Part shown: piece after piece, positions 34,377-43,963 of the stretch | Position numbering within the stretch: position 1 is the stretch's first letter | Layout: every line of letters starts with the position of its first letter | NCBI RefSeq assembly: GCF_902498915.1 | Contig: NZ_CABVLQ010000001.1 | From: Escherichia ruysiae | Lineage (GTDB): Bacteria; Pseudomonadota; Gammaproteobacteria; Enterobacterales; Enterobacteriaceae | DNA length: 64,000 nucleotides | Strand: one strand, 5' to 3' | Translations under genes and position numbers: made by a program | The notes under the pieces: generated by a model | Database searches by the model: none | The model's input: only the letters and a program-made list of their open reading frames with translations | What the model was told of the DNA's origin: nothing

Positions 34377-34513
34377 TGCCTTTATCGCCGTCGGAGCACG
34401 TCCGGCGGCACTATTCACACTGATCTCCTGTGACTCGACGCGACAGATAATGTAGTATCTCCGGCAATATTGCCCCTTTGAAGGCTGGCGAATAAGTTGA
34501 GGAATCAGAATTA

Positions 34514-36772
34514 ATGAGCGATATGGCAGAGCGCCTTGCGCTACATGAATTTACGGAAAACGCCTACTTAAACTACTCCATGTACGTCATCATGGATCGT
34601 GCGTTGCCGTTTATTGGTGATGGTCTGAAACCTGTTCAGCGCCGCATTGTGTATGCGATGTCAGAACTGGGTCTGAATGCTACCGCCAAATTTAAAAAAT
34701 CGGCCCGTACTGTGGGTGACGTACTGGGTAAATACCATCCGCACGGTGACAGCGCCTGCTATGAAGCGATGGTACTAATGGCTCAGCCGTTTTCTTACCG
34801 TTATCCGCTGGTTGATGGGCAGGGAAACTGGGGGGCACCGGACGATCCGAAATCTTTCGCGGCAATGCGTTATACCGAATCCCGCCTGTCGAAATATTCT
34901 GAGCTGTTACTGAGTGAGCTGGGGCAAGGGACGGCGGACTGGGTGCCAAACTTCGACGGCACGTTGCAGGAGCCGAAAATGCTGCCTGCCCGCCTGCCGA
35001 ATATTTTGCTTAACGGCACCACCGGTATTGCTGTCGGGATGGCGACGGACATTCCGCCACATAACCTGCGTGAAGTCGCACAGGCGGCAATCGCGTTAAT
35101 CGACCAGCCGAAAACCACGCTCGACCAGTTGCTGGATATCGTGCAGGGCCCAGACTACCCGACTGAAGCGGAAATCATCACCTCCCGCGCCGAAATCCGT
35201 AAAATTTACGAGAACGGTCGTGGTTCTGTGCGTATGCGCGCGGTGTGGAAGAAAGAAGATGGCGCGGTAGTGATCAGCGCCTTACCGCATCAGGTTTCTG
35301 GCGCTCGCGTACTGGAGCAAATTGCTGCGCAAATGCGCAACAAAAAGCTGCCGATGGTTGACGATCTGCGCGATGAATCTGACCACGAGAATCCGACCCG
35401 TCTGGTGATTGTGCCGCGTTCTAATCGTGTGGATATGGATCAGGTGATGAATCATCTGTTTGCCACGACCGATCTGGAAAAGAGCTATCGTATTAACCTC
35501 AATATGATTGGTCTGGATGGGCGTCCGGCGGTGAAAAACCTGCTGGAAATCCTCTCCGAATGGCTGGTGTTCCGTCGCGATACCGTGCGCCGCCGTCTCA
35601 ATTATCGTCTGGAGAAAGTCCTCAAGCGCCTGCATATTCTTGAAGGTTTGCTGGTGGCGTTTCTCAATATCGACGAAGTGATTGAGATCATTCGTAATGA
35701 AGATGAACCGAAACCGGCACTGATGTCGCGTTTTGGCATTACGGAAACCCAGGCGGAAGCGATCCTCGAACTGAAACTGCGTCATCTCGCCAAACTGGAA
35801 GAGATGAAGATTCGCGGTGAGCAGAACGAACTGGAAAAAGAGCGTGACCAGTTGCAGAGCATTCTGGCTTCCGAGCGCAAGATGAATAACCTGCTGAAGA
35901 AAGAGCTACAGGCCGACGCACAGGCCTACGGCGACGATCGCCGTTCGCCGTTGCAGGAACGCGAAGAAGCGAAAGCGATGAGCGAGCACGACATGCTGCC
36001 GTCTGAACCCGTTACCATTGTGCTGTCACAGATGGGCTGGGTACGCAGCGCCAAAGGCCATGACATAGACGCACCAGGCCTGAACTATAAAGCGGGCGAT
36101 AGCTTCAAAGCGGCGGTGAAAGGCAAGAGCAACCAACCGGTGGTATTTGTTGATTCTACCGGCCGTAGCTACGCCATCGACCCGATTACGCTGCCGTCGG
36201 CGCGTGGTCAGGGCGAACCACTCACTGGTAAACTGACGTTACCGCCAGGTGCCACAGTTGATCACATGCTTATGGAAAGCGACGATAAGAAACTGTTGAT
36301 GGCTTCCGATGCTGGCTACGGATTCGTCTGCACCTTTAACGATCTTGTTGCCCGTAACCGTGCTGGTAAAGCGTTGATTACCTTACCTGAAAATGCGCAT
36401 GTTATGCCGCCAGTAGTGATTGAAGATGCTTCTGATATGCTACTGGCTATCACCCTGGCAGGACGCATGTTGATGTTCCCGGTAAGCGAGCTTCCGCAAC
36501 TGTCGAAGGGTAAAGGCAACAAGATCATCAACATCCCGTCGGCAGAAGCCGCGCGAGGCGAGGATGGTCTGGCACACCTGTATGTACTGCCGCCGCAGAG
36601 CACTCTGACTATTCATGTCGGGAAACGCAAAATTAAACTGCGCCCGGAAGAGTTGCTGAAAGTGACTGGTGAGCGTGGTCGCCGTGGCACCTTGATGCGC
36701 GGTTTACAGCGTATCGACCGTGTCGAGATTGACTCCCCTCACCGCGCCAGCAGCGGCGATAGCGGAGAGTAA
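34514..36772 (+). CDS. parC: ParC, topoisomerase IV subunit A
   Basis: 752 aa. The N-terminal breakage-reunion domain has catalytic Y120 (AAMRY) and the quinolone region HPHGDSACYEAM. S80 and E84 are wild type, so no classical resistance mutation is present. A coiled-coil-rich tower follows, then the C-terminal beta-pinwheel. It works with ParE (encoded 22 kb away) in decatenation. Downstream is a REP-like hairpin, then plsC. Confidence 0.97.
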   Translation: MSDMAERLALHEFTENAYLNYSMYVIMDRALPFIGDGLKPVQRRIVYAMSELGLNATAKFKKSARTVGDVLGKYHPHGDSACYEAMVLMAQPFSYRYPLVDGQGNWGAPDDPKSFAAMRYTESRLSKYSELLLSELGQGTADWVPNFDGTLQEPKMLPARLPNILLNGTTGIAVGMATDIPPHNLREVAQAAIALIDQPKTTLDQLLDIVQGPDYPTEAEIITSRAEIRKIYENGRGSVRMRAVWKKEDGAVVISALPHQVSGARVLEQIAAQMRNKKLPMVDDLRDESDHENPTRLVIVPRSNRVDMDQVMNHLFATTDLEKSYRINLNMIGLDGRPAVKNLLEILSEWLVFRRDTVRRRLNYRLEKVLKRLHILEGLLVAFLNIDEVIEIIRNEDEPKPALMSRFGITETQAEAILELKLRHLAKLEEMKIRGEQNELEKERDQLQSILASERKMNNLLKKELQADAQAYGDDRRSPLQEREEAKAMSEHDMLPSEPVTIVLSQMGWVRSAKGHDIDAPGLNYKAGDSFKAAVKGKSNQPVVFVDSTGRSYAIDPITLPSARGQGEPLTGKLTLPPGATVDHMLMESDDKKLLMASDAGYGFVCTFNDLVARNRAGKALITLPENAHVMPPVVIEDASDMLLAITLAGRMLMFPVSELPQLSKGKGNKIINIPSAEAARGEDGLAHLYVLPPQSTLTIHVGKRKIKLRPEELLKVTGERGRRGTLMRGLQRIDRVEIDSPHRASSGDSGE

Positions 36773-36808
36773 TATGCCGGAGGGGGGCTTTCTCCCGTTT
36801 GCAAGGAA

Positions 36809-36840
36809 TGCCGGATGAAACGTTAAGTCGTCATCCGGCA
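36809..36840. repeat. REP-like inverted repeat after parC
   Basis: TGCCGGATGA (36809-36818) and TCATCCGGCA (36831-36840) form a 10-bp stem with a 12-nt loop, matching a single REP unit. It may stabilise or end the parC transcript. Confidence 0.65.
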
Positions 36841-37001
36841 GCGTATTCAACCCCCGGAAACGATAAAAATTCCCTTGAAACCGTTGTTTATTCATGCGTT
36901 GCGATTAACAATACGCTTTTCCAGAGAGCGGCTTTTAACAATGCCCTAACCTGATTTCAGGTGACGTACAATGCCAGTCTCTCAGATCTTCAGAGGGTGT
37001 T

Positions 37002-37739
37002 ATGCTATATATCTTTCGTCTTATTATTACCGTTATTTACAGCATCTTAGTCTGTGTTTTCGGCTCCATTTACTGCCTTTTCAGCCCGCGAAATCCAAAG
37101 CATGTAGCCACCTTCGGGCATATGTTTGGGCGCCTTGCGCCGCTATATGGGCTGAAAGTTGAGTGCCGCAAACCTGCTGATGCTGAAAGCTATGGTAATG
37201 CTATCTATATTGCTAACCACCAGAACAACTATGACATGGTGACAGCATCGAACATCGTGCAGCCACCGACGGTCACAGTGGGTAAAAAGAGTTTGCTGTG
37301 GATCCCCTTCTTTGGGCAGTTGTACTGGTTAACCGGCAACTTATTGATCGACAGAAACAACCGTACTAAGGCGCATGGCACCATCGCGGAAGTTGTGAAC
37401 CACTTCAAAAAGCGCCGTATTTCCATCTGGATGTTCCCGGAAGGAACGCGTAGCCGTGGTCGCGGCCTGCTGCCGTTTAAAACAGGGGCATTCCATGCGG
37501 CAATTGCGGCAGGCGTCCCGATTATTCCCGTGTGTGTTTCCACGACTTCGAATAAGATTAATCTTAATCGACTGAATAATGGTTTAGTGATCGTAGAAAT
37601 GCTGCCGCCGATTGACATCAGTCAATATGGTAAAGATCAGGTTCGCGAGCTGGCTGCTCATTGTCGTTCGATAATGGAACAAAAAATCGCCGAGCTCGAT
37701 AAAGAAGTCGCAGAGCGCGAAGCCGCCGGAAAAGTTTAA
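37002..37739 (+). CDS. plsC: PlsC, 1-acyl-sn-glycerol-3-phosphate acyltransferase
   Basis: 245 aa inner-membrane enzyme that turns lysophosphatidate into phosphatidate. N-terminal membrane helix (about 1-25). Acyltransferase motifs: NHQNNYD (HX4D), the GVPIIPV and FPEGTRSRG blocks. The start at 37002 follows GAGG. It precedes ftsP by 72 nt. Confidence 0.96.
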   Translation: MLYIFRLIITVIYSILVCVFGSIYCLFSPRNPKHVATFGHMFGRLAPLYGLKVECRKPADAESYGNAIYIANHQNNYDMVTASNIVQPPTVTVGKKSLLWIPFFGQLYWLTGNLLIDRNNRTKAHGTIAEVVNHFKKRRISIWMFPEGTRSRGRGLLPFKTGAFHAAIAAGVPIIPVCVSTTSNKINLNRLNNGLVIVEMLPPIDISQYGKDQVRELAAHCRSIMEQKIAELDKEVAEREAAGKV

Positions 37740-37811
37740 GTCGGCAATCTGTTTTTTGCGGGGATGTTTTCCTGCACGGTATTACTTTAGCCAGTTTTAC
37801 ATGGAGCAAAT

Positions 37812-39224
37812 ATGTCACTCAGTCGGCGTCAGTTCATTCAGGCATCGGGGATTGCACTGTGTGCAGGTGCTGTCCCCCTGAAGGCAAGCGCAGCCGGTCA
37901 ACAGCAACCACTGCCCGTTCCGCCGCTGCTTGAATCTCGCCGTGGGCAACCGTTATTTATGACAGTACAGCGCGCGCACTGGTCATTTACGCCAGGAACG
38001 CGCGCGTCGGTTTGGGGTATCAATGGTCGCTACCTTGGGCCGACTATCCGCGTCTGGAAGGGCGACGATGTTAAGCTGATTTACAGCAACCGACTGACAG
38101 AAAACGTCTCAATGACAGTGGCTGGATTACAAGTGCCAGGTCCACTGATGGGCGGCCCGGCACGCATGATGTCGCCAAACGCTGACTGGGCGCCTGTGCT
38201 GCCAATTCGCCAGAATGCTGCGACTTTGTGGTATCACGCCAATACCCCCAACCGCACGGCGCAGCAGGTCTATAACGGCCTTGCCGGGATGTGGCTGGTG
38301 GAAGATGAAGTCAGCAAGTCGCTGCCCATTCCTAACCATTATGGTGTGGATGATTTTCCGGTCATTATCCAGGATAAACGGCTGGATAACTTTGGTACGC
38401 CAGAATACAACGAACCGGGAAGCGGCGGCTTTGTTGGCGATACGCTGCTGGTCAACGGTGTACAAAGCCCGTACGTTGAAGTTTCGCGCGGTTGGGTGCG
38501 CCTGCGTCTGCTGAACGCATCGAACTCCCGTCGCTATCAACTACAGATGAGCGATGGTCGTCCGTTGCACGTGATTTCTGGCGATCAGGGATTCCTGCCT
38601 GCTCCTGTTTCGGTGAAGCAGCTTTCGCTGGCACCGGGCGAACGCCGTGAAATACTGGTGGATATGAGCAACGGTGATGAAGTGTCGATCACCTGTGGCG
38701 AAGCGGCGAGCATTGTTGATCGTATTCGCGGTTTCTTTGAGCCGTCCAGCATTCTGGTTTCTACGCTGGTGCTAACGCTGCGCCCGACCGGCCTTCTGCC
38801 GCTGGTGACTGACAGCCTGCCGATGCGCCTGCTGCCGACTGAAATAATGGCTGGTTCGCCGATTCGCAGCCGTGATATAAGCCTGGGCGATGATCCCGGC
38901 ATCAACGGGCAGCTATGGGACGTTAACCGCATTGACGTTGCTGCCCAGCAGGGAACGTGGGAACGCTGGACGGTACGCGCGGATGAACCGCAATCATTCC
39001 ATATTGAAGGTGTGATGTTCCAGATCCGTAACGTGAATGGCGCGATGCCATTCCCGGAAGACAGAGGCTGGAAAGATACCGTCTGGGTTGATGGACAAGT
39101 GGAACTGCTTGTTTATTACGGTCAGCCTTCCTGGGCGCATTTCCCGTTTTACTTTGGTAGCCAGACACTGGAAATGGCGGATCGCGGCTCTATTGGGCAG
39201 TTGCTGGTCAATCCAGTACCGTAA
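37812..39224 (+). CDS. ftsP: FtsP (SufI), Tat-exported cell-division protein
   Basis: 470 aa with a twin-arginine signal (SRRQFIQASG, cleavage about ASA-AGQ). Three cupredoxin domains of the multicopper-oxidase fold; the copper-ligand motifs are degenerate (for example HYDYW-type and C-terminal HCH sets are missing), as known for SufI. It protects the divisome under stress. Ended by a perfect hairpin. Confidence 0.95.
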   Translation: MSLSRRQFIQASGIALCAGAVPLKASAAGQQQPLPVPPLLESRRGQPLFMTVQRAHWSFTPGTRASVWGINGRYLGPTIRVWKGDDVKLIYSNRLTENVSMTVAGLQVPGPLMGGPARMMSPNADWAPVLPIRQNAATLWYHANTPNRTAQQVYNGLAGMWLVEDEVSKSLPIPNHYGVDDFPVIIQDKRLDNFGTPEYNEPGSGGFVGDTLLVNGVQSPYVEVSRGWVRLRLLNASNSRRYQLQMSDGRPLHVISGDQGFLPAPVSVKQLSLAPGERREILVDMSNGDEVSITCGEAASIVDRIRGFFEPSSILVSTLVLTLRPTGLLPLVTDSLPMRLLPTEIMAGSPIRSRDISLGDDPGINGQLWDVNRIDVAAQQGTWERWTVRADEPQSFHIEGVMFQIRNVNGAMPFPEDRGWKDTVWVDGQVELLVYYGQPSWAHFPFYFGSQTLEMADRGSIGQLLVNPVP

Positions 39225-39228
39225 TCTT

Positions 39229-39255
39229 CATACTCGCCCTGGGAGGGCGAGTATG
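39229..39255 (+). terminator. ftsP terminator
   Basis: Perfect 12-bp stem (39229-39240 with 39244-39255) and a 3-nt loop 5 nt after the ftsP stop. The T-content after the stem is modest. Confidence 0.7.
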
Positions 39256-39334
39256 GAATACCTTTCGATTTCTCTTTCGTTCCGGCTTATAATCCCCGGC
39301 CTTTGATTATTTTTTTATCATTTCTGGAAGCAAA

Positions 39335-41554
39335 ATGAGCTCTATCTCCCTGATCCAACCGGATCGCGACCTGTTCTCCTGGCCGCAGTACTGGGCCGCC
39401 TGTTTTGGACCGGCACCGTTTTTGCCGATGTCTCGTGAAGAGATGGATCAACTTGGCTGGGATAGCTGCGACATCATTTTGGTTACTGGCGACGCGTATG
39501 TCGATCACCCAAGCTTTGGGATGGCGATTTGCGGTCGTATGCTGGAAGCGCAGGGCTTTCGTGTCGGGATCATCGCCCAACCGGACTGGAGCAGCAAAGA
39601 CGACTTTATGCGTCTGGGTAAACCGAATCTGTTTTTCGGCGTGACCGCAGGCAATATGGACTCGATGATCAACCGCTATACCGCCGATCGCCGTTTACGT
39701 CATGACGATGCCTACACGCCGGATAACGTCGCGGGTAAGCGACCGGATCGCGCCACACTGGTTTATACCCAGCGTTGTAAAGAGGCGTGGAAAGATGTGC
39801 CGGTGATCCTCGGTGGTATTGAAGCCAGCCTGCGCCGTACCGCACATTATGATTACTGGTCCGATACCGTGCGCCGTTCCGTGTTGGTGGATTCCAAAGC
39901 AGACATGCTGATGTTCGGTAACGGTGAGCGTCCGTTGGTGGAGGTGGCACACCGTCTGGCGATGGGCGAGCCGATTAGCGAAATCCGCGATGTACGTAAT
40001 ACCGCGATTATCGTGAAAGAGGCGCTGCCTGGCTGGAGCGGCGTGGATTCTACTCGCCTTGATACACCGGGGAAAATCGACCCGATTCCGCATCCGTATG
40101 GCGAAGATTTGCCGTGTGCGGATAACAAACCGGTGGCTCCGAAAAAACAAGAAGCCAAAGCCGTAACCGTGCAGCCGCCGCGTCCGAAGCCGTGGGAAAA
40201 AACCTACGTGTTGCTCCCTTCTTTCGAGAAAGTGAAGGGCGATAAAGTGCTGTACGCTCATGCTTCGCGTATTTTGCACCACGAAACCAACCCAGGCTGC
40301 GCTCGCGCATTGATGCAAAAACATGGCGACCGCTATGTGTGGACCAACCCGCCTGCTATTCCGCTTTCTACCGAAGAGATGGACAGCGTCTTTGCGCTGC
40401 CGTACAAGCGCGTGCCGCATCCGGCTTACGGTAATGCCCGTATTCCTGCTTACGAAATGATCCGTTTCTCAGTCAATATTATGCGTGGCTGCTTTGGCGG
40501 CTGTTCTTTCTGTTCTATTACCGAGCATGAAGGGCGCATTATTCAGAGCCGTTCGGAAGATTCGATCATCAATGAGATTGAAGCGATCCGCGACACCGTT
40601 CCTGGCTTTACGGGCGTGATTTCCGATCTCGGCGGGCCAACTGCCAACATGTATATGTTGCGCTGCAAATCGCCACGCGCCGAGCAAACCTGCCGTCGTT
40701 TATCGTGCGTTTACCCGGATATTTGTCCGCACATGGACACTAACCACGAACCGACGATCAATCTCTATCGCCGCGCGCGCGATCTGAAAGGCATTAAAAA
40801 GATCCTGATTGCCTCCGGCGTGCGTTATGACATCGCCGTGGAAGATCCGCGCTATATCAAAGAGCTGGCAACCCATCACGTTGGTGGTTATCTGAAGATA
40901 GCCCCGGAACATACCGAAGAAGGGCCGTTGTCGAAGATGATGAAGCCGGGCATGGGCAGCTATGACCGCTTTAAAGAGCTGTTCGACACCTACTCGAAAC
41001 AGGCAGGTAAAGAGCAGTATCTGATCCCATATTTCATCTCCGCGCACCCCGGTACACGCGATGAAGATATGGTGAATCTGGCGCTGTGGCTGAAGAAACA
41101 TCGCTTCCGTCTCGACCAGGTACAGAACTTCTATCCGTCGCCGTTGGCTAACTCAACCACCATGTATTACACCGGCAAAAATCCGCTGGCGAAGATTGGT
41201 TATAAGAGCGAAGACGTTTTCGTGCCGAAGGGTGACAAACAGCGTCGTCTGCATAAAGCGTTGTTGCGTTACCACGATCCGGCAAACTGGCCGTTAATCC
41301 GCCAGGCGCTGGAAGCGATGGGTAAAAAGCATCTGATTGGCAGCCGTCGCGATTGCTTAGTGCCTGCGCCAACCATTGAAGAGATGCGCGAAGCTCGCCG
41401 TCAGAACCGTAATACCCGTCCGGCGTTGACCAAACATACGCCGATGGCGACCCAGCGCCAGACGCCTGCCGGAGCAAAGAAAGCGCCGTCTGCGCAACCT
41501 CGCCCGATGAATGCCGGTGCGAAGAAACGTCCTAAAGCGGCGACTGGACGTTAA
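39335..41554 (+). CDS. ygiQ: YgiQ, UPF0313 radical SAM protein
   Basis: 739 aa. N-terminal YgiQ domain (about 1-290), then a radical-SAM core with the 4Fe-4S motif CFGGCSFC (CX3CX2C) near residue 388. The C-terminal tail (about 690-739) is basic and Ala/Pro/Lys-rich and probably disordered. It is cytosolic with unknown substrate. Normal length; K-12 annotations show it as a split gene in some releases, but here the frame is open throughout. Confidence 0.93.
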   Translation: MSSISLIQPDRDLFSWPQYWAACFGPAPFLPMSREEMDQLGWDSCDIILVTGDAYVDHPSFGMAICGRMLEAQGFRVGIIAQPDWSSKDDFMRLGKPNLFFGVTAGNMDSMINRYTADRRLRHDDAYTPDNVAGKRPDRATLVYTQRCKEAWKDVPVILGGIEASLRRTAHYDYWSDTVRRSVLVDSKADMLMFGNGERPLVEVAHRLAMGEPISEIRDVRNTAIIVKEALPGWSGVDSTRLDTPGKIDPIPHPYGEDLPCADNKPVAPKKQEAKAVTVQPPRPKPWEKTYVLLPSFEKVKGDKVLYAHASRILHHETNPGCARALMQKHGDRYVWTNPPAIPLSTEEMDSVFALPYKRVPHPAYGNARIPAYEMIRFSVNIMRGCFGGCSFCSITEHEGRIIQSRSEDSIINEIEAIRDTVPGFTGVISDLGGPTANMYMLRCKSPRAEQTCRRLSCVYPDICPHMDTNHEPTINLYRRARDLKGIKKILIASGVRYDIAVEDPRYIKELATHHVGGYLKIAPEHTEEGPLSKMMKPGMGSYDRFKELFDTYSKQAGKEQYLIPYFISAHPGTRDEDMVNLALWLKKHRFRLDQVQNFYPSPLANSTTMYYTGKNPLAKIGYKSEDVFVPKGDKQRRLHKALLRYHDPANWPLIRQALEAMGKKHLIGSRRDCLVPAPTIEEMREARRQNRNTRPALTKHTPMATQRQTPAGAKKAPSAQPRPMNAGAKKRPKAATGR

Positions 41555-41560
41555 AAAAAC

Positions 41561-41589
41561 ATCCCCGGTAACTGAATGCTACCGGGGAT
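41561..41589. terminator. Bidirectional terminator between ygiQ and yqhH
   Basis: 10-bp perfect stem (41561-41570 with 41580-41589), T-run after it on the plus strand and A-run (41553-41559) before it, so it can serve both convergent genes. Confidence 0.85.
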
Positions 41590-41596
41590 ATTTTTA

Positions 41597-41854
41597 TCAC
41601 TCCGTATACATACGCAAGCAGCGCAGGCAATCAAAATAGTCCTGCGCATCAAGGCGTGTATTGGCTCTGTTAGCTTCGGATTTGGCGGCGTAAATTTGCG
41701 GGCGTAATGCTTTTATATCCTGCTCTAGCCGGGCGATTTTGGCATTTAATGTTTGTACATTACCTGCCAGTTGATTGACCTTTTGCTCATTGACGCAACC
41801 ACTTAATAAGCCGGTTACCAGAACAACAGCTCCCACGGTGAAAATCGTTTTCAT
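41597..41854 (-). CDS. yqhH: YqhH, Lpp-like outer-membrane lipoprotein
   Basis: 85 aa. Signal with lipobox LLSGC (C20), then heptad-repeat segments (VNQLAGNVQTLNAKIARLEQDI) like the trimeric coiled coil of Braun lipoprotein Lpp. Unlike Lpp it ends in YTE after two cysteines (FDCLRCLR) and lacks the C-terminal lysine for peptidoglycan linkage. A paralogue of lpp, 50 nt downstream of yqhG. Confidence 0.9.
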   Translation of the reverse strand: MKTIFTVGAVVLVTGLLSGCVNEQKVNQLAGNVQTLNAKIARLEQDIKALRPQIYAAKSEANRANTRLDAQDYFDCLRCLRMYTE

Positions 41855-41904
41855 ATCGTGCTCCCTTTTATTTATTGTTCCGACTAATTTTTATTTTATT
41901 CAGT

Positions 41905-42831
41905 TCATTGCGTTAATCTGGCGGCGGTTTTCGTTTCAATCTGTTTAAGCAAGCTACCGCTGCCTGGACGGATAAAATCGGCAATTTCCCACTTTCCTTC
42001 GCGCCGATGTAAAACTAAATCCTGCTCTTCACTGTTACCATTGTTCAGCGCAATACGAACATGAATACGGGCGGAATCGGCGGTTTTTTCCTGGACACGA
42101 ATTTCATCAACACGAGCAAATAGCGACTCTTCACCAAAACAAATCGGGTTGTCGTAAATAAATTGCCGTTCTATTTGCATCTCTTGATCGAAATTGCCGT
42201 TTTTATTGAAGGTGGTTTTATAAAACTCATTGACTGCCTGGCGATAGGTGTCGGAAACAACCCATGTCCAGGGCCAACTATAATCGGCAATATGTTTAAA
42301 CAGTTCAGCGACAAAGGCTTCAGGCTCTTCTTTTTGTAATGAAGCCAGTGTTGCCAGGATTTTTTCATTCTCGCTATTAACTGCCTGCCAGACGCTACCA
42401 TGGTTGCTGATGACATCATCAATGACCCAACGACCATTTTCTGCCACCATTTTCAGCGTTTGCGTGGTCTTTTCTTTATCGTCGTCAAAGGTACGGAAAC
42501 GCACAACGGCATCTGCATGATCGGTATCCGTTTGAGTAACCACTACGCTTTCTAACACCAGATCGCCAAAATCCTGACAATCACAAATCGGATCATAATC
42601 CAGCCAGCCAATATTGCCCGGCAGCGTGAGATTATCATTCAGGGTAAGTGCCTTTTGTATGCGTGCAGACGTTATCGCCTGCTCTCCTGTCTCACCAAAA
42701 TAAGGCGCGCTGGCATCAGATTTATAGTTTTGATAAATCTGGCGAACTGTCTGTTCTACAGTCAGCGAGGATGATTGGGCTTGAGTAGTGAAGCTTGCAA
42801 AAAACGCCAAAAACAGAAGTATTATTTTCAT
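41905..42831 (-). CDS. yqhG: YqhG, periplasmic DUF3828-type protein
   Basis: 308 aa. Signal peptide 1-18 (FTTQA-QSS). The protein contains two similar halves: each has a Tyr/Phe-rich segment and an ...ARV..I.LNNG/VRFRTFDDD...WVIDDVIS pattern, ending WEIADFIRPGS. This matches a tandem DUF3828-like fold. Function unknown. It shares direction with yqhH and dkgA; a terminator separates it from dkgA. Confidence 0.88.
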   Translation of the reverse strand: MKIILLFLAFFASFTTQAQSSSLTVEQTVRQIYQNYKSDASAPYFGETGEQAITSARIQKALTLNDNLTLPGNIGWLDYDPICDCQDFGDLVLESVVVTQTDTDHADAVVRFRTFDDDKEKTTQTLKMVAENGRWVIDDVISNHGSVWQAVNSENEKILATLASLQKEEPEAFVAELFKHIADYSWPWTWVVSDTYRQAVNEFYKTTFNKNGNFDQEMQIERQFIYDNPICFGEESLFARVDEIRVQEKTADSARIHVRIALNNGNSEEQDLVLHRREGKWEIADFIRPGSGSLLKQIETKTAARLTQ

Positions 42832-42990
42832 CTGTTTTTGACCTCACCGTCGTGTTTATCCATATTGTAGATGCTTTGTTGATTAAAGAGCCCCCAGCTC
42901 TGCATGATGATGTCCTTAAATTTGGCATTTCTGAGCAGGGGAGAGTAACAACGGGCGGGAGGTGAGGGGAATAAATGATTTCTGAAAAGT

Positions 42991-43017
42991 CCGGTAGCGG
43001 AACATTACCGCTACCGG
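42991..43017 (-). terminator. dkgA terminator
   Basis: Perfect 10-bp stem (42991-43000 with 43008-43017), 7-nt loop, 14 nt past the dkgA stop, followed on that strand by ACTTTTC. Confidence 0.75.
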
Positions 43018-43030
43018 GAGAATTTGCCCG

Positions 43031-43858
43031 TTAGCCGCCGAACTGGTCGGGATCGGGACCGAGACGTTTACCCTGATCGAGTTTTGCGATTTCACCAAGT
43101 TCGTCTTTGTCGAGACGGAAATCCCAGACATCAAAGTTTTCGGCAATGCGTGAAGGCGTGACCGATTTCGGGATCACCACCAGACCGTTATCCAGATGCC
43201 AGCGGATAACAATTTGTGCCGGTGTTTTGCCGTATTTATCCGCCAGGTCGCGAATGACTTTCTGATCGAAAACGCCTTTCCCACCTTGCGCTAATGGACT
43301 CCAGGATTCGGTCTGGATTTTGTGCGTGGCATTCCAGGCATGAAGCTGGCGTTGCTGCATCAGCGGGTGAAGTTCGATTTGATTAATAACAGGCGTCACG
43401 CCAGTTTCGTCGATCAGACGTTGCAGGTGGTGGATCTGGAAGTTACAGACGCCAATGCTTTTGATTAATCCCTCTTTTTGCAGCTCGATCATTCCTTTCC
43501 ACGCCTCGACATAGTGATCGATAGCGGGAACGGGCCAGTGCATTAAGTAAAGGTCTATATAATCAAGCTGGAGTTTTTTCAGGCTGTCGAGCAGTGCTTC
43601 GCGGGGGTGTTTGTGGTCGTCGTTCCACAGCTTGGTTGTAATGAACAACTCTTCTCTGGTAAGTGCGGCATTTTTCAGCGCCTTGCCGACACCTTCTTCG
43701 TTTTTATAGGCAGCAGCGGTATCAATTGAGCGATAACCCACTTCCAGAGCTTTTTGAATAGCGGTGATAACTTCCTCATTACTTGCTTGCCAGACGCCCA
43801 GTCCCAGCTGGGGCATGACATTGCCATCCTGTAGCTTAATAACGGTTGGATTAGCCAT
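43031..43858 (-). CDS. dkgA: DkgA (YqhE), 2,5-diketo-D-gluconate / methylglyoxal reductase
   Basis: 275 aa aldo-keto reductase, NADPH-dependent, acting on methylglyoxal and diketogluconate. The AKR tetrad is D46, Y51, K76, H107, with the GLGVWQ start and IPKSVTPSRIAENFDVWDF cofactor-binding end. It lies downstream of yqhD with an intervening hairpin; both are activated by YqhC in K-12. Confidence 0.95.
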   Translation of the reverse strand: MANPTVIKLQDGNVMPQLGLGVWQASNEEVITAIQKALEVGYRSIDTAAAYKNEEGVGKALKNAALTREELFITTKLWNDDHKHPREALLDSLKKLQLDYIDLYLMHWPVPAIDHYVEAWKGMIELQKEGLIKSIGVCNFQIHHLQRLIDETGVTPVINQIELHPLMQQRQLHAWNATHKIQTESWSPLAQGGKGVFDQKVIRDLADKYGKTPAQIVIRWHLDNGLVVIPKSVTPSRIAENFDVWDFRLDKDELGEIAKLDQGKRLGPDPDQFGG

Positions 43859-43877
43859 ACGTTCCTCCTTTTATATG

Positions 43878-43905
43878 AACTCACCGGAGCCTGCTCCGGT
43901 GAGTT
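43878..43905 (-). terminator. Hairpin between yqhD and dkgA
   Basis: Perfect 12-bp stem (43878-43889 with 43894-43905) with a tetraloop, directly before the dkgA ribosome site. It may partly terminate yqhD messages or process the yqhD-dkgA transcript. Confidence 0.6.
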
Positions 43906-43963
43906 GGTGTGAACTTAAGTCTGGACGAAATACCCAAAAACGAAAGTTTGAGGAGGAAAAAGC

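Noticed and set aside
39695..40420. 241-codon minus-strand ORF within ygiQ
   Set aside because: Shadow of the radical SAM gene; composition mirrors YgiQ codon bias rather than a separate gene.
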